A stretch of DNA of 64,000 bases, taken from the NCBI GenBank assembly GCA_036279975.1, contig DASURP010000074.1, forward strand, positions 12,469 through 76,468. Reading direction: 5' to 3'. The notes beneath the pieces are model-generated. The model had not been told where the DNA came from, made no database searches, and saw only the letters and a list, made by a program, of their open reading frames with translations. The stretch's first letter is position 1. Each line of letters opens with the position of its first letter. The stretch comes from 66-474 sp036279975. Lineage in GTDB: Bacteria; Pseudomonadota; Gammaproteobacteria; Xanthomonadales; Rhodanobacteraceae. A program made the translations under genes and the position numbers. Below, piece by piece: positions 56,652-64,000 of the stretch.

Positions 56652-57161
56652 ATGACAGACCTCACCGCCACCCTCCAGACCCCGCAGGGCCCGATCCATG
56701 TGCGCTTGTTCGCGGACAAGGCGCCGCTGACGGTGGCCAATTTCGTCAATCTTGCGCAGCGCGGGTTCTACGACGGCCTGAGTTTCCATCGCGTGATCGC
56801 CGACTTCATGATCCAGGGCGGCTGCCCGCTCGGCACCGGCACCGGTGGTCCCGGCTACAAGTTCGAGGACGAATGCCGCGCCGACCTGAAGCACGATCAA
56901 TCTGGCAAGTTGTCGATGGCCAACGCCGGACCCGGTACCAACGGCAGCCAGTTCTTCATCACCCACGTGCCGACCCCGTGGCTGGACGGCAAACACACCA
57001 TCTTCGGCGAGGTGGTCGCCGCCGACGACCAGAGGGTGGTGAATGCGATCCGGCAGGGCGACAAGATCGAAAAGGTCGCGGTCGAGGGCGATGCCGCCCC
57101 GCTGCTGGCAGCCCATGCCGAACGGGTGAAGCAGTGGAACGCCGCCCTCGACGCGCGCTGA
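56652..57161 (+). CDS. ppiB: Cyclophilin-type peptidyl-prolyl cis-trans isomerase
   Basis: The 169-residue protein has no signal peptide, so it acts in the cytoplasm. The cyclophilin core is clear: FYDGLSFHRVIADFMIQGG (catalytic Arg in FHRV), MANAGPGTNGSQFFIT and WLDGKHTIFGEVV. It follows typA divergently and ends in a strong terminator. Confidence 0.93.
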   Translation: MTDLTATLQTPQGPIHVRLFADKAPLTVANFVNLAQRGFYDGLSFHRVIADFMIQGGCPLGTGTGGPGYKFEDECRADLKHDQSGKLSMANAGPGTNGSQFFITHVPTPWLDGKHTIFGEVVAADDQRVVNAIRQGDKIEKVAVEGDAAPLLAAHAERVKQWNAALDAR

Positions 57162-57179
57162 TTCCAAGCATCCCCAACG

Positions 57180-57208
57180 AAAAAAGGCGGCCAGAGGCCG
57201 CCTTTTTT
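57180..57208. terminator. Bidirectional intrinsic terminator
   Basis: AAAAAA-GGCGGCC-AGA-GGCCGCC-TTTTTT forms a 7-bp GC stem flanked by A and T runs on both sides. It lies 18 nt after the ppiB stop and 12 nt after the stop of the convergent GlsB/YeaQ gene, and serves both strands. Confidence 0.92.
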
Positions 57209-57220
57209 GTCGTGCGAGGA

Positions 57221-57505
57221 TCACGCTCGCTGTTTCTTGCCCCAGATCAAGTGGTAGATGACCAGCAGGATGATCGCACCGATCAACGCCCACACGAAGC
57301 CCCAGAATCCACCCATCCCCGCGCCCGCCGCGGTGGCGCCTGTCCCGAAACCGAACAGGCTTGCAAGCCAGCCGCCGATGAACGAGCCGACGATGCCGAT
57401 GATCGCGGTGACGATGAAGCCACCCGGGCCCTTGCCGGGGATGATCCACTTGGCGATGAGGCCGATGACCAGGCCGATGATGAAAACCCAGAGCCAGTGC
57501 AGCAT
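57221..57505 (-). CDS. GlsB/YeaQ/YmgE family membrane protein
   Basis: The 94-residue protein has three hydrophobic segments and the family pattern WVFIIGLVIGLIAKWIIPGKGPGG with GIVGSFIGGWL. These small inner-membrane proteins are linked to envelope stress in other bacteria; no biochemical function is known. GGAGAA precedes the ATG at 57505. Confidence 0.9.
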   Translation of the reverse strand: MLHWLWVFIIGLVIGLIAKWIIPGKGPGGFIVTAIIGIVGSFIGGWLASLFGFGTGATAAGAGMGGFWGFVWALIGAIILLVIYHLIWGKKQRA

Positions 57506-57675
57506 GTCGTTTCTCCTTTGCGACAAGAGGGGACGTACAAGCGCCATCATTCATGGCGGCCGCATTGTGCACCCTCCGGGGCGTGTGGGCTGGTGCGCCG
57601 CAACATTCGCTACCGGGCGATCGGGTAGCGGGGCCGCTGTGATAAAATGAACGGCTGCTATCCGGAGGAATGTCC

Positions 57676-58911
57676 ATGCCCAAGCTCGCCGCACGCACCG
57701 GCCGCGCCAAGCCCAGCGCGATCATGGTCATCGCCGACAAGGCGAAGCAGCTCAAGGCCGAAGGCAAGGACGTCGTCAATTTCTCGATCGGCGTGCCCAA
57801 CTTCCTGCCCGGCGACCACGTGTACCAGGCCGTGCGCGACTGGACCTCGCACGACAGCGGCGGCTACGGCAGCAACCGCGGCGCGCCCGCGCTGCTGGAT
57901 GCCATCGTGGCGCATTACAAGCAGAGCGGCCTTGACGGCTACACGCGCAACAACGTCACCGTGGGCATCGGTGCCAAGCAGGTGCTGTACAACCTGTGCG
58001 AGGCGCTGCTCGACGAGGGCGACGAGATCGTGTTCGCGGCGCCGTACTGGACAAGTTACGTCGACATCGCGGAAATCCTCGATGCGAAGATGGCGATCCT
58101 GGAATGCCCGCCGGGACAGAACTACAAGCTGACGCCGGCGCAACTCGACAAGGCGCTGGCTTCCAATCCCAAGGTGTTCCTGTTCAACAATCCGTCCAAC
58201 CCGACCGGCATGGTGTACACCCACGACGAGATCGCGGCGCTGGCCGAGGTGCTGGTGAAGCATCCGGATACCTGGGTCATCGCCGACGACATCTACAACC
58301 GGCTGGTGTTCGACGGCATCGGCTACCACAACTTCGTGCAGGTCAAGCCGGAACTGCGCGAGCGCACCTTCATCATGGATTCGCTGTCCAAGACCTACGG
58401 CATGCCGGGTTGGCGCGTGGGTTTCGTGGCCGGTCCCGAAGCCGGGGTGAAGGCGCTGGTGACGCTCAATTCCAACCACATCACCTGCCTGCCTGAAATC
58501 GTCACCGAAGCCGCGATCGCGGCGCTGACCGGTCCGCAGGATGTGCCGAACGCCAAGCGCGAGGATTTCTCGCAACGCCGCGACGACGTGGTCAATGCGT
58601 TGCTCAAGATCCCCGGCGTGAAGTGCCCGCGCCCGCAGGGCGCGTTCTATGCGTTTCCGGACATCTCGGTCGCATTCGGAAAATCGCACAACGGCAAGCG
58701 CATCGAAAACGACGTCGATTTCTGCAAGGCGCTGCTGGAAGACAAGTTCGTCGCGACGGTGCCGGGTTCCGCGTTCGGCGAGCCGCGCAGCTTGCGCATT
58801 TCCTACACCTGTGCGCCCGACCAGTTGCAGAAGGGCCTCGCGCGCATCCAGTCGTTCTTCGCCGAGCTGAGCGACGCGCAGGCGGAGCGCGTCCGCGCCG
58901 CTGGCGCCTGA
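57676..58911 (+). CDS. Class I/II aminotransferase (aspartate aminotransferase-like)
   Basis: The 411-residue PLP enzyme shows NNPSNPTGMVY, IADDIYNRLVF and the PLP-lysine motif DSLSKTYGMPGWRVG. It fits the aspartate/aromatic aminotransferase fold type I. Substrate assignment to aspartate is likely but not certain; mdh downstream would connect oxaloacetate and malate. The ATG at 57676 is chosen because GGAGGA ends 6 nt before it, while the ATG at 57670 would touch the ribosome site. Confidence 0.88.
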   Translation: MPKLAARTGRAKPSAIMVIADKAKQLKAEGKDVVNFSIGVPNFLPGDHVYQAVRDWTSHDSGGYGSNRGAPALLDAIVAHYKQSGLDGYTRNNVTVGIGAKQVLYNLCEALLDEGDEIVFAAPYWTSYVDIAEILDAKMAILECPPGQNYKLTPAQLDKALASNPKVFLFNNPSNPTGMVYTHDEIAALAEVLVKHPDTWVIADDIYNRLVFDGIGYHNFVQVKPELRERTFIMDSLSKTYGMPGWRVGFVAGPEAGVKALVTLNSNHITCLPEIVTEAAIAALTGPQDVPNAKREDFSQRRDDVVNALLKIPGVKCPRPQGAFYAFPDISVAFGKSHNGKRIENDVDFCKALLEDKFVATVPGSAFGEPRSLRISYTCAPDQLQKGLARIQSFFAELSDAQAERVRAAGA

Positions 58912-58996
58912 GTCCTCGCGCCGTGGCCGTTCGCCGCGCCAACGCGCGGGGGCGGTCTTGTCCGTTTATTCCTTATTCCCTCATGGAGTCGTACGC

Positions 58997-59977
58997 ATGA
59001 AAACCCCCGTTCGCGTTGCCGTCACCGGCGCCGCCGGCCAGATCGGTTACGCCCTGCTGTTCCGCATCGCCGCGGGCGACATGCTCGGTCCCGACCAGCC
59101 CGTGATCCTGCACTTGCTGGAAATCACGCCTGCACTGCCCGCATTGAACGGCGTGGTGATGGAACTCGATGACTGCGCGTTCCCACTGCTGGCCGGCGTG
59201 GTCGCGACCGACGATGCCAACGTCGCCTTCAAGGACGTCGGTTACGCGCTGCTGGTCGGCGCGCGTCCGCGCGGCCCCGGCATGGAGCGCAAGGATCTGC
59301 TGTCCGCCAACGGCGCGATCTTCGGTCCGCAGGGCAAGGCCTTGAACGCGCATGCCAAGCGCGACGTCAAGGTGCTGGTGGTCGGCAACCCGGCCAACAC
59401 CAATGCGCTGATCGCGCAGGCCAATGCGCCCGACCTCGACCCGAAGTGCTTTACTGCGATGGTGCGGCTCGACCACAACCGCTCCAAGGCGCAGCTTGCG
59501 GCCAAGACCGGTACGCACAACACCGACGTAGCGAAGGTCATCATCTGGGGCAACCATTCGTCCACGCAGTATCCCGACCTCCATCATGCGACGGTCAAGG
59601 GCAAGCCCGCGCTGTCGCTGGTCGACCAGGCCTGGTACGAGCAGGAATTCATCCCCACCGTGCAGCAGCGCGGCGCGGCGGTGATCAAGGCGCGCGGCTC
59701 GTCGTCGGCCGCCTCGGCCGCGAACGCCGCGATCGACCACATGCGTTCGTGGGCGCTCGGCACCGCCGACGGCGACTGGGTGTCGATGGGCATTCCCTCC
59801 GACGGCTCGTATGGCATCAAGCCCGGCGTGATCTACGGTTACCCTGTGACCTGCAGGAACGGCAAGTACGAAATCGTGCAGGGCCTCGAGGTCAACCAGT
59901 TCTCGCGCGCGCGGATGGATGCCACCGACAAGGAACTGCGCGAGGAACGCGACAGCGTCAAGCACCTGCTCGGCTGA
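58997..59977 (+). CDS. mdh: Malate dehydrogenase
   Basis: It interconverts malate and oxaloacetate in the TCA cycle and receives malate from the glyoxylate bypass. The 326-residue protein is of the LDH-like cytosolic type: VAVTGAAGQIGYALLFRIA, VGARPRGPGMERKDLL, VGNPANTNALIA, RLDHNRSK and IWGNHSSTQYPD (catalytic His). A TGGAG ribosome site precedes the ATG at 58997. It is followed by a REP-like hairpin and an intrinsic terminator. Confidence 0.96.
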   Translation: MKTPVRVAVTGAAGQIGYALLFRIAAGDMLGPDQPVILHLLEITPALPALNGVVMELDDCAFPLLAGVVATDDANVAFKDVGYALLVGARPRGPGMERKDLLSANGAIFGPQGKALNAHAKRDVKVLVVGNPANTNALIAQANAPDLDPKCFTAMVRLDHNRSKAQLAAKTGTHNTDVAKVIIWGNHSSTQYPDLHHATVKGKPALSLVDQAWYEQEFIPTVQQRGAAVIKARGSSSAASAANAAIDHMRSWALGTADGDWVSMGIPSDGSYGIKPGVIYGYPVTCRNGKYEIVQGLEVNQFSRARMDATDKELREERDSVKHLLG

Positions 59978-59995
59978 GGAAGTTCTGATTTTGCT

Positions 59996-60022
59996 CGTCA
60001 TACCGGCGTAGGCCGGTATCCA
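59996..60022. repeat. REP-like hairpin (CGTCAT-CCGGC family)
   Basis: CGTCATACCGGCGTAGGCCGGTATCCAG, with ATACCGGC (60000-60007) pairing with GCCGGTAT (60012-60019). Same layout as the element at 18702-18728. It lies 18 nt after the mdh stop. Confidence 0.75.
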
Positions 60023-60145
60023 GTAAAGAAGAAGAGCGCTGCCTGTGGCCGCGCTACGAAGTCTGGCTGGGCCGCGGCCTGCGCCGGGCGACGATCAGGA
60101 ACGTTGATCAGGGGGTCCCCAACCCCGACAATCCGGTTGTGAATT

Positions 60146-60179
60146 GAAAAGGACGGCCATGCGCCGTCCTTTTCGTTTC
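60146..60179 (+). terminator. Intrinsic terminator downstream of mdh
   Basis: GAAAAGGACGGC-CATGC-GCCGTCCTTTTC is a perfect 12-bp stem with T-rich sequence in and after its right arm. It is 168 nt after the mdh stop, so it could also end a short untranslated RNA. The rest of 59978-60352 shows no gene. Confidence 0.75.
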
Positions 60180-60352
60180 CTGGCGCACGGGGCCGCAGGA
60201 AGCTGCCACGCGCGTGCCGCGGCGCCGCCGGCAGCGGCCGGCGATCCCGGGCCGGCTCCACAGGGAGGGCGACCACCTGCACCCGGCCCCGGGATTCCGT
60301 ACACTCGCCGCAGCGGAGGCCGGCCTGTCGCCGGCGGGGAATCCTCGATGCG

Positions 60353-62533
60353 GTGGCCAGGCAGAGTTTCCTCGAAGAGCTGAAGCGCCGTCACGTGTAT
60401 CGCGTAGCTGCGGCCTACGCGGTCGTCGGCTGGCTGCTGATCCAGGTCGTCACGCAAGTTTTTCCGATCTTCCATCTGCCCGACTGGGTCGATCAGGCCA
60501 TCGTGCTGTTGATCCTGATCGGCTTTCCGATCGCGCTGGTGCTGGCATGGGCGTTCGATGCCACGCCGGCCGGCATCGTGAAGACCGGTGCCGAGGCCGC
60601 GGGCGTCGCCAGCGTTCCCGGGCGCCGCTCGCGCCGCGCCGGCGTCGTGGTCGGATTGATGGGTGTGTTGATCGCCGTGATCACAGGTGCGGCCTATTGG
60701 CATTTCGGGCGAACCGGATCGCGCGCGATGTCCGCAAAGGCTGCAGCGAGCGAACAGCCAGCGAGTAGCCCGGATGGAGTGAAACGGAATCCGGGGACCG
60801 TCGTCCCGAATTTCAATGCCGGCGTGACCGCGTTCGGGCTACGCGTTGCATCCGCGCGACCCATTCCCGCCAAATCCATCGCCGTGCTGCCGTTCGAGAA
60901 CCTGTCCACCGACAAGGGCAATGCCTATTTCGCCGATGGCATGCAGGATCTGATCCTGACCAAGCTGGCCGACATCGGTGACCTGAAAGTCATCTCGCGC
61001 ACTTCGACGCTGCAGTACGACAGCCACCCGGAGAATCTCAAGCAGATTGGCCGGCAACTCGGCGTGGCGGCGATCCTCGAAGGCAGCGTGCAGAAGGCCG
61101 GCAACCAGGTGCTGATCAACGTGCAGTTGATCGACGCGACAACTGATTCGCATGTCTGGGCGCAGAGCTACACACGCACGCTGGACAACATCTTCGGCGT
61201 CGAGGGCGAGGTGGCCGAGAAAGTTGCCACGACGCTGAACGCCAAGTTGACAGCGACCGAAAGCACACGCGTGGCGCAGGTGCCGACCCACAACGCGGCT
61301 GCCTACGACGCCTACCTGCGCGGACTGATGATCGAAAAGAACGTGAGTTCCACGGCTCGCCCGCACCCGCTGCGTGATGCGGAAGGGTTTTATGCAAGTG
61401 CAGTCAAGCTGGATCCTGACTTCGCGCTGGCGTGGGCACACCTTGCCTTCGTCAGAATCCGCATCTACTCCCGATTCGTGGATCGTTCGCTGGCGTTTCT
61501 TGCGGAGACCCGTGGCAACATCGACACGGCGTTGCGGCTGCAGCCAAACCTCGGCGACGGCTATCTGGCCCTCGCGCAGTATTTCTATCTTGATGTGCGC
61601 AGTCTCGATGCGGCGATTCCGCCGCTCAACAAGGCGCGCGAGCTGCTGCCCAACAATGCGGATGTGTTGGTGGCCCTGAGCGATGTCGAAGAACGCCAGG
61701 GCAAATGGCAGTCGGCGGGTGTGCACCTGCGTCAGGCAGCGTTGCTGGAACCGCGCAGCGTCGACTGGCTGGTCGACCTTGCCTATAACCAATGGGCATT
61801 GCGGGAACCCGCACAAGCTCGCGCGGCAATTGATCGCGCGTTGGTGCTGACGCCGAACAACCCTTACCTCATCGCTTTCAAGGCGCGCATATTCCAGTCC
61901 GAGGGCAATCTTGCGATGGCGCAAAAACTGATCGACGCCTTGCCCGCATCCGAAGGGCGCGGGGCGCGGGCGTGGCAATTGGTGTTGACGCGGCAATATG
62001 ACAAGGCCATTGCGCTATGGCACACGCGCCTTGCGCAACCGGATCTTGGCTGGTTCGGCAGACTGGTGGCGCAGGACGAGTTGTGCACCCTGTACGACTT
62101 GGCAAGGCAGGCAAACTCGGTACGCGCGACGTGTGGCCGATTGATCGTGGGGGCGCAGCGTGCGCGCCAGTCGCCGGCGGATGATGTCGAGCTTGCCAGC
62201 ATGCTGGCCGACGCGTATGCGGCACTCGGCAACAAGATGGAAGCCTTGAAGGCGGCGCGCAGAAACGTCGCAATGCATTCGTACTGTTCCGTGTGCAAGC
62301 CCGATGCGGTGGCGCTGCTTGCCCAGATACAGGCACGGTTCGGCAACCCCGATGCTGCGTTGGCGGTGTTGCCAAAGTTGTTGACCGAGCCGGCCGGCAG
62401 CACCGTTACGGATCTGCGCTACGCGCCGGGTTGGGACCCGCTGCGCAAGGATCCGCGCTTCCAGGCGCTGCTGAATAGGGCCATCGATGCGGCGCCCGCC
62501 GTTGCTTCCACCGTTCCGCCGGATCCGGAATGA
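60353..62533 (+). CDS. Membrane-anchored TPR protein with TolB/FlgO-like region
   Basis: The 726-residue protein starts ELKRRHVYRVAAAYAVVGWLL, the N-terminal signature seen in membrane-anchored TPR proteins related to adenylate cyclase-associated TPR regulators. Membrane segments lie at about 17-37, 47-66 and 102-121. Residues about 172-300 (SIAVLPFENLSTDKGNAYFADGMQ) match the FlgO/TolB-type amino-terminal fold found in these proteins, followed by TPRs to the C terminus. No cyclase domain is present. It starts at a GTG (60353). It is probably a scaffold or sensor of unknown partner. Confidence 0.8.
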   Translation: MARQSFLEELKRRHVYRVAAAYAVVGWLLIQVVTQVFPIFHLPDWVDQAIVLLILIGFPIALVLAWAFDATPAGIVKTGAEAAGVASVPGRRSRRAGVVVGLMGVLIAVITGAAYWHFGRTGSRAMSAKAAASEQPASSPDGVKRNPGTVVPNFNAGVTAFGLRVASARPIPAKSIAVLPFENLSTDKGNAYFADGMQDLILTKLADIGDLKVISRTSTLQYDSHPENLKQIGRQLGVAAILEGSVQKAGNQVLINVQLIDATTDSHVWAQSYTRTLDNIFGVEGEVAEKVATTLNAKLTATESTRVAQVPTHNAAAYDAYLRGLMIEKNVSSTARPHPLRDAEGFYASAVKLDPDFALAWAHLAFVRIRIYSRFVDRSLAFLAETRGNIDTALRLQPNLGDGYLALAQYFYLDVRSLDAAIPPLNKARELLPNNADVLVALSDVEERQGKWQSAGVHLRQAALLEPRSVDWLVDLAYNQWALREPAQARAAIDRALVLTPNNPYLIAFKARIFQSEGNLAMAQKLIDALPASEGRGARAWQLVLTRQYDKAIALWHTRLAQPDLGWFGRLVAQDELCTLYDLARQANSVRATCGRLIVGAQRARQSPADDVELASMLADAYAALGNKMEALKAARRNVAMHSYCSVCKPDAVALLAQIQARFGNPDAALAVLPKLLTEPAGSTVTDLRYAPGWDPLRKDPRFQALLNRAIDAAPAVASTVPPDPE

Positions 62534-62537
62534 TTCC

Positions 62538-64000
62538 ATGAAAATCGTCGTGCGATCTGGTGCCCTGCTGCTGTCCGCCATGTTGGCGGCGGCGCCCGCC
62601 ATCGCTGCTCCGGGACAACGCGGCGCCACGCCCCGGACCATCGTCGGCCTCGGCACGGCGACGTTTCCAACCTCGGCGAAGTCCGATGCGGCACAGACCG
62701 CCTTCATCCGCGGCCTGTTGCTGTTGCACCTGTTCGAATATCCCGCGGCAGCCAAGGCGTTCGAGCAGGCTGAGCAACTGCAACCGGATTTCGCGATGGC
62801 CTACTGGGGCGAGGCGATGACCTACAACCACGGCATCTGGAACGAGCTGGATGCCGGCGCCGGGCGCGCCGCGCTGGCCAAGCTCGGTTCGACGTCTGCT
62901 GCACGCGCGGCAAAGGCGCGGACTGCGCGCGAAAAAGCCTACCTCACTGCGGTGGAAATCCTGTATTCGGGCCAGGGCACCAAGCAGGAGCGCGACGAGC
63001 GCTACTGCGACGCGATGCAGCAACTGGCAGCCACATATCCCGACGACAACAACGCGCAGTTGTTCTACGCCTTGGCGCTGATGGGGCGCCACGAAGGCGT
63101 GCGCAACGAGAAGGATTACCTGCGCGCGGCGGCGATCGCCGAGCGTATCTTCCGCATCGATCCGGACAACCCGGGTGCGGCGCACTACTGGATCCACGGC
63201 ATGGACGACCCGGCGCACGCGGCCGGTGCGCTGGTGGCGGCACGCGCCTTGTCGAAGATTGCCCCGGACGCCGGCCACGCCCAGCACATGACCTCGCACA
63301 TCTTCATGGCGCTCGGGATGTGGGACGACGTGGTGGCGGCCAACGTCAGCGCGATGCGCGTGGTCAACGCACAGGCCCGCGCGGCCGGCAAGCCCGAGGT
63401 CGAGTGTGGGCACTACGACGAATGGCTGGAATACGGATACTTCCAACAGGGGCGATACCGTGATGCGCAGCGCACGCTGGAAGCCTGCGCCAGAACTGCG
63501 CCGTTGGGGATCGCGTGGGCCACGCAGCATGCGCGGGCATCGTCCGGGCGGGTCACCACGCACCTGCATGGCTCGCTGGTGACCCTGCGCGGCACCGCGC
63601 TGGTCGAATCGCGCGACTGGCACGGCGCTGCGGCGAAGCTCGACGTGGATGCCACAGGACTTGGCCCGTACGCGGCATGGAACGATTTCGCGCTGGGCTA
63701 TGCGGCGGCAGCACGCGGCGACCTCGCGCAAGCACAAAAAGCTTCGGCCGATCTGCATGCGTGGCGCGAGAAAACACCCACATCCGAATCCGATCCGCAA
63801 TTGCCGGGTTACCTCGCGACCATGGACGATAGCCTGCGCGGCATCGTGCTGATCCGCCAGGGGCATGTGGAGGATGGCCTCGCTGCGATTCGCGCGGCCG
63901 CGCAGCGCTACGATTCGATGGCCTTCGACTTTGGGCCGCCGGTGCCACTGAAGCCACCGCACGAGCTGTTCGGCGAGCAGTTGCTGCAGGCCGGCAAGCC
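62538..64000 (+). CDS. Secreted TPR-repeat protein (partial, runs off the window)
   Basis: The frame opens at an ATG 4 nt after the upstream stop and stays open to the window end (487 codons). A signal peptide covers about residues 1-23 (ending AIAA). The region RGLLLLHLFEYPAAAKAFEQAEQLQPDFAMAYWGEAM and later repeats are TPR-like, including HMTSHIFMALGMWDDVVAAN. The family is known as hypothetical secreted TPR proteins. It is probably cotranscribed with the preceding TPR gene. The C terminus is not in this window. Confidence 0.8.
   Translation, partial: MKIVVRSGALLLSAMLAAAPAIAAPGQRGATPRTIVGLGTATFPTSAKSDAAQTAFIRGLLLLHLFEYPAAAKAFEQAEQLQPDFAMAYWGEAMTYNHGIWNELDAGAGRAALAKLGSTSAARAAKARTAREKAYLTAVEILYSGQGTKQERDERYCDAMQQLAATYPDDNNAQLFYALALMGRHEGVRNEKDYLRAAAIAERIFRIDPDNPGAAHYWIHGMDDPAHAAGALVAARALSKIAPDAGHAQHMTSHIFMALGMWDDVVAANVSAMRVVNAQARAAGKPEVECGHYDEWLEYGYFQQGRYRDAQRTLEACARTAPLGIAWATQHARASSGRVTTHLHGSLVTLRGTALVESRDWHGAAAKLDVDATGLGPYAAWNDFALGYAAAARGDLAQAQKASADLHAWREKTPTSESDPQLPGYLATMDDSLRGIVLIRQGHVEDGLAAIRAAAQRYDSMAFDFGPPVPLKPPHELFGEQLLQAGK

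Overview
This window comes from a high-GC gammaproteobacterium, most likely of the order Xanthomonadales (Rhodanobacteraceae/Xanthomonadaceae type). The support is an octaprenyl diphosphate synthase (ubiquinone-8 type side chain), a PilS/PilR pair, NudE-CysQ-MazG in series, and REP-like repeats of the kinds common in these genomes. Coding is dense, with many 4-nt start/stop overlaps and several GTG starts. It reads as chromosome: there is no rRNA, CRISPR array, insertion sequence, integrase or replication origin.

Layout. 0.1-6.2 kb: ispB, ssb, the type IV pilus two-component genes pilR/pilS, tRNA-Thr(CGT) and a tandem universal stress protein. 6.4-12.3 kb: a complete, translationally coupled Mrp-type cation/proton antiporter operon (an A+B fusion, then C, D, E, F, G). 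12.4-16.5 kb: a LysR regulator divergent from the glyoxylate bypass genes aceB-aceA. 16.6-22.8 kb: a secreted S9 peptidase, dxs and a ClC channel with CBS domains. 31.3-44.4 kb: a GNAT acetyltransferase, an acyl-CoA dehydrogenase, a LEA-like lipoprotein, molybdate transport modABC, a PEBP-like protein, a DUF488 protein, a SET-domain protein, an EF-G-like GTPase, nudE, cysQ and mazG. 44.6-54.6 kb: envelope and signalling genes, namely a GSGD-repeat DUF4097 protein, an OmpR/HK pair, an isoaspartyl peptidase, an Asp-box (BNR) propeller protein, and two tandem RDD-pilin fusion proteins. 54.6-64 kb: typA, a cyclophilin, a GlsB/YeaQ protein, an aminotransferase, mdh, and two TPR proteins, the last cut by the window edge.

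The most unusual part is the minus-strand cluster at 22.9-31.1 kb. In transcription order it holds TIR-TM-TPR protein, small beta-rich protein, TIR-TM-TPR protein, small beta-rich protein, a SLOG-like domain fused to four membrane segments, and an HNH nuclease. A perfect TGTGA-N6-TCACA palindrome (CRP/Clp-type operator) lies about 110 bp before the first start codon. TIR and SLOG domains are known in nucleotide-signalling immunity, and paired membrane anchoring plus small partner proteins suggests a candidate conflict or stress-response system. Its function is inference only.

Intergenic space is short. The only stretch above 300 bases without a gene is 59978-60352, which holds a REP-like hairpin and the mdh terminator and nothing else I can recognise.
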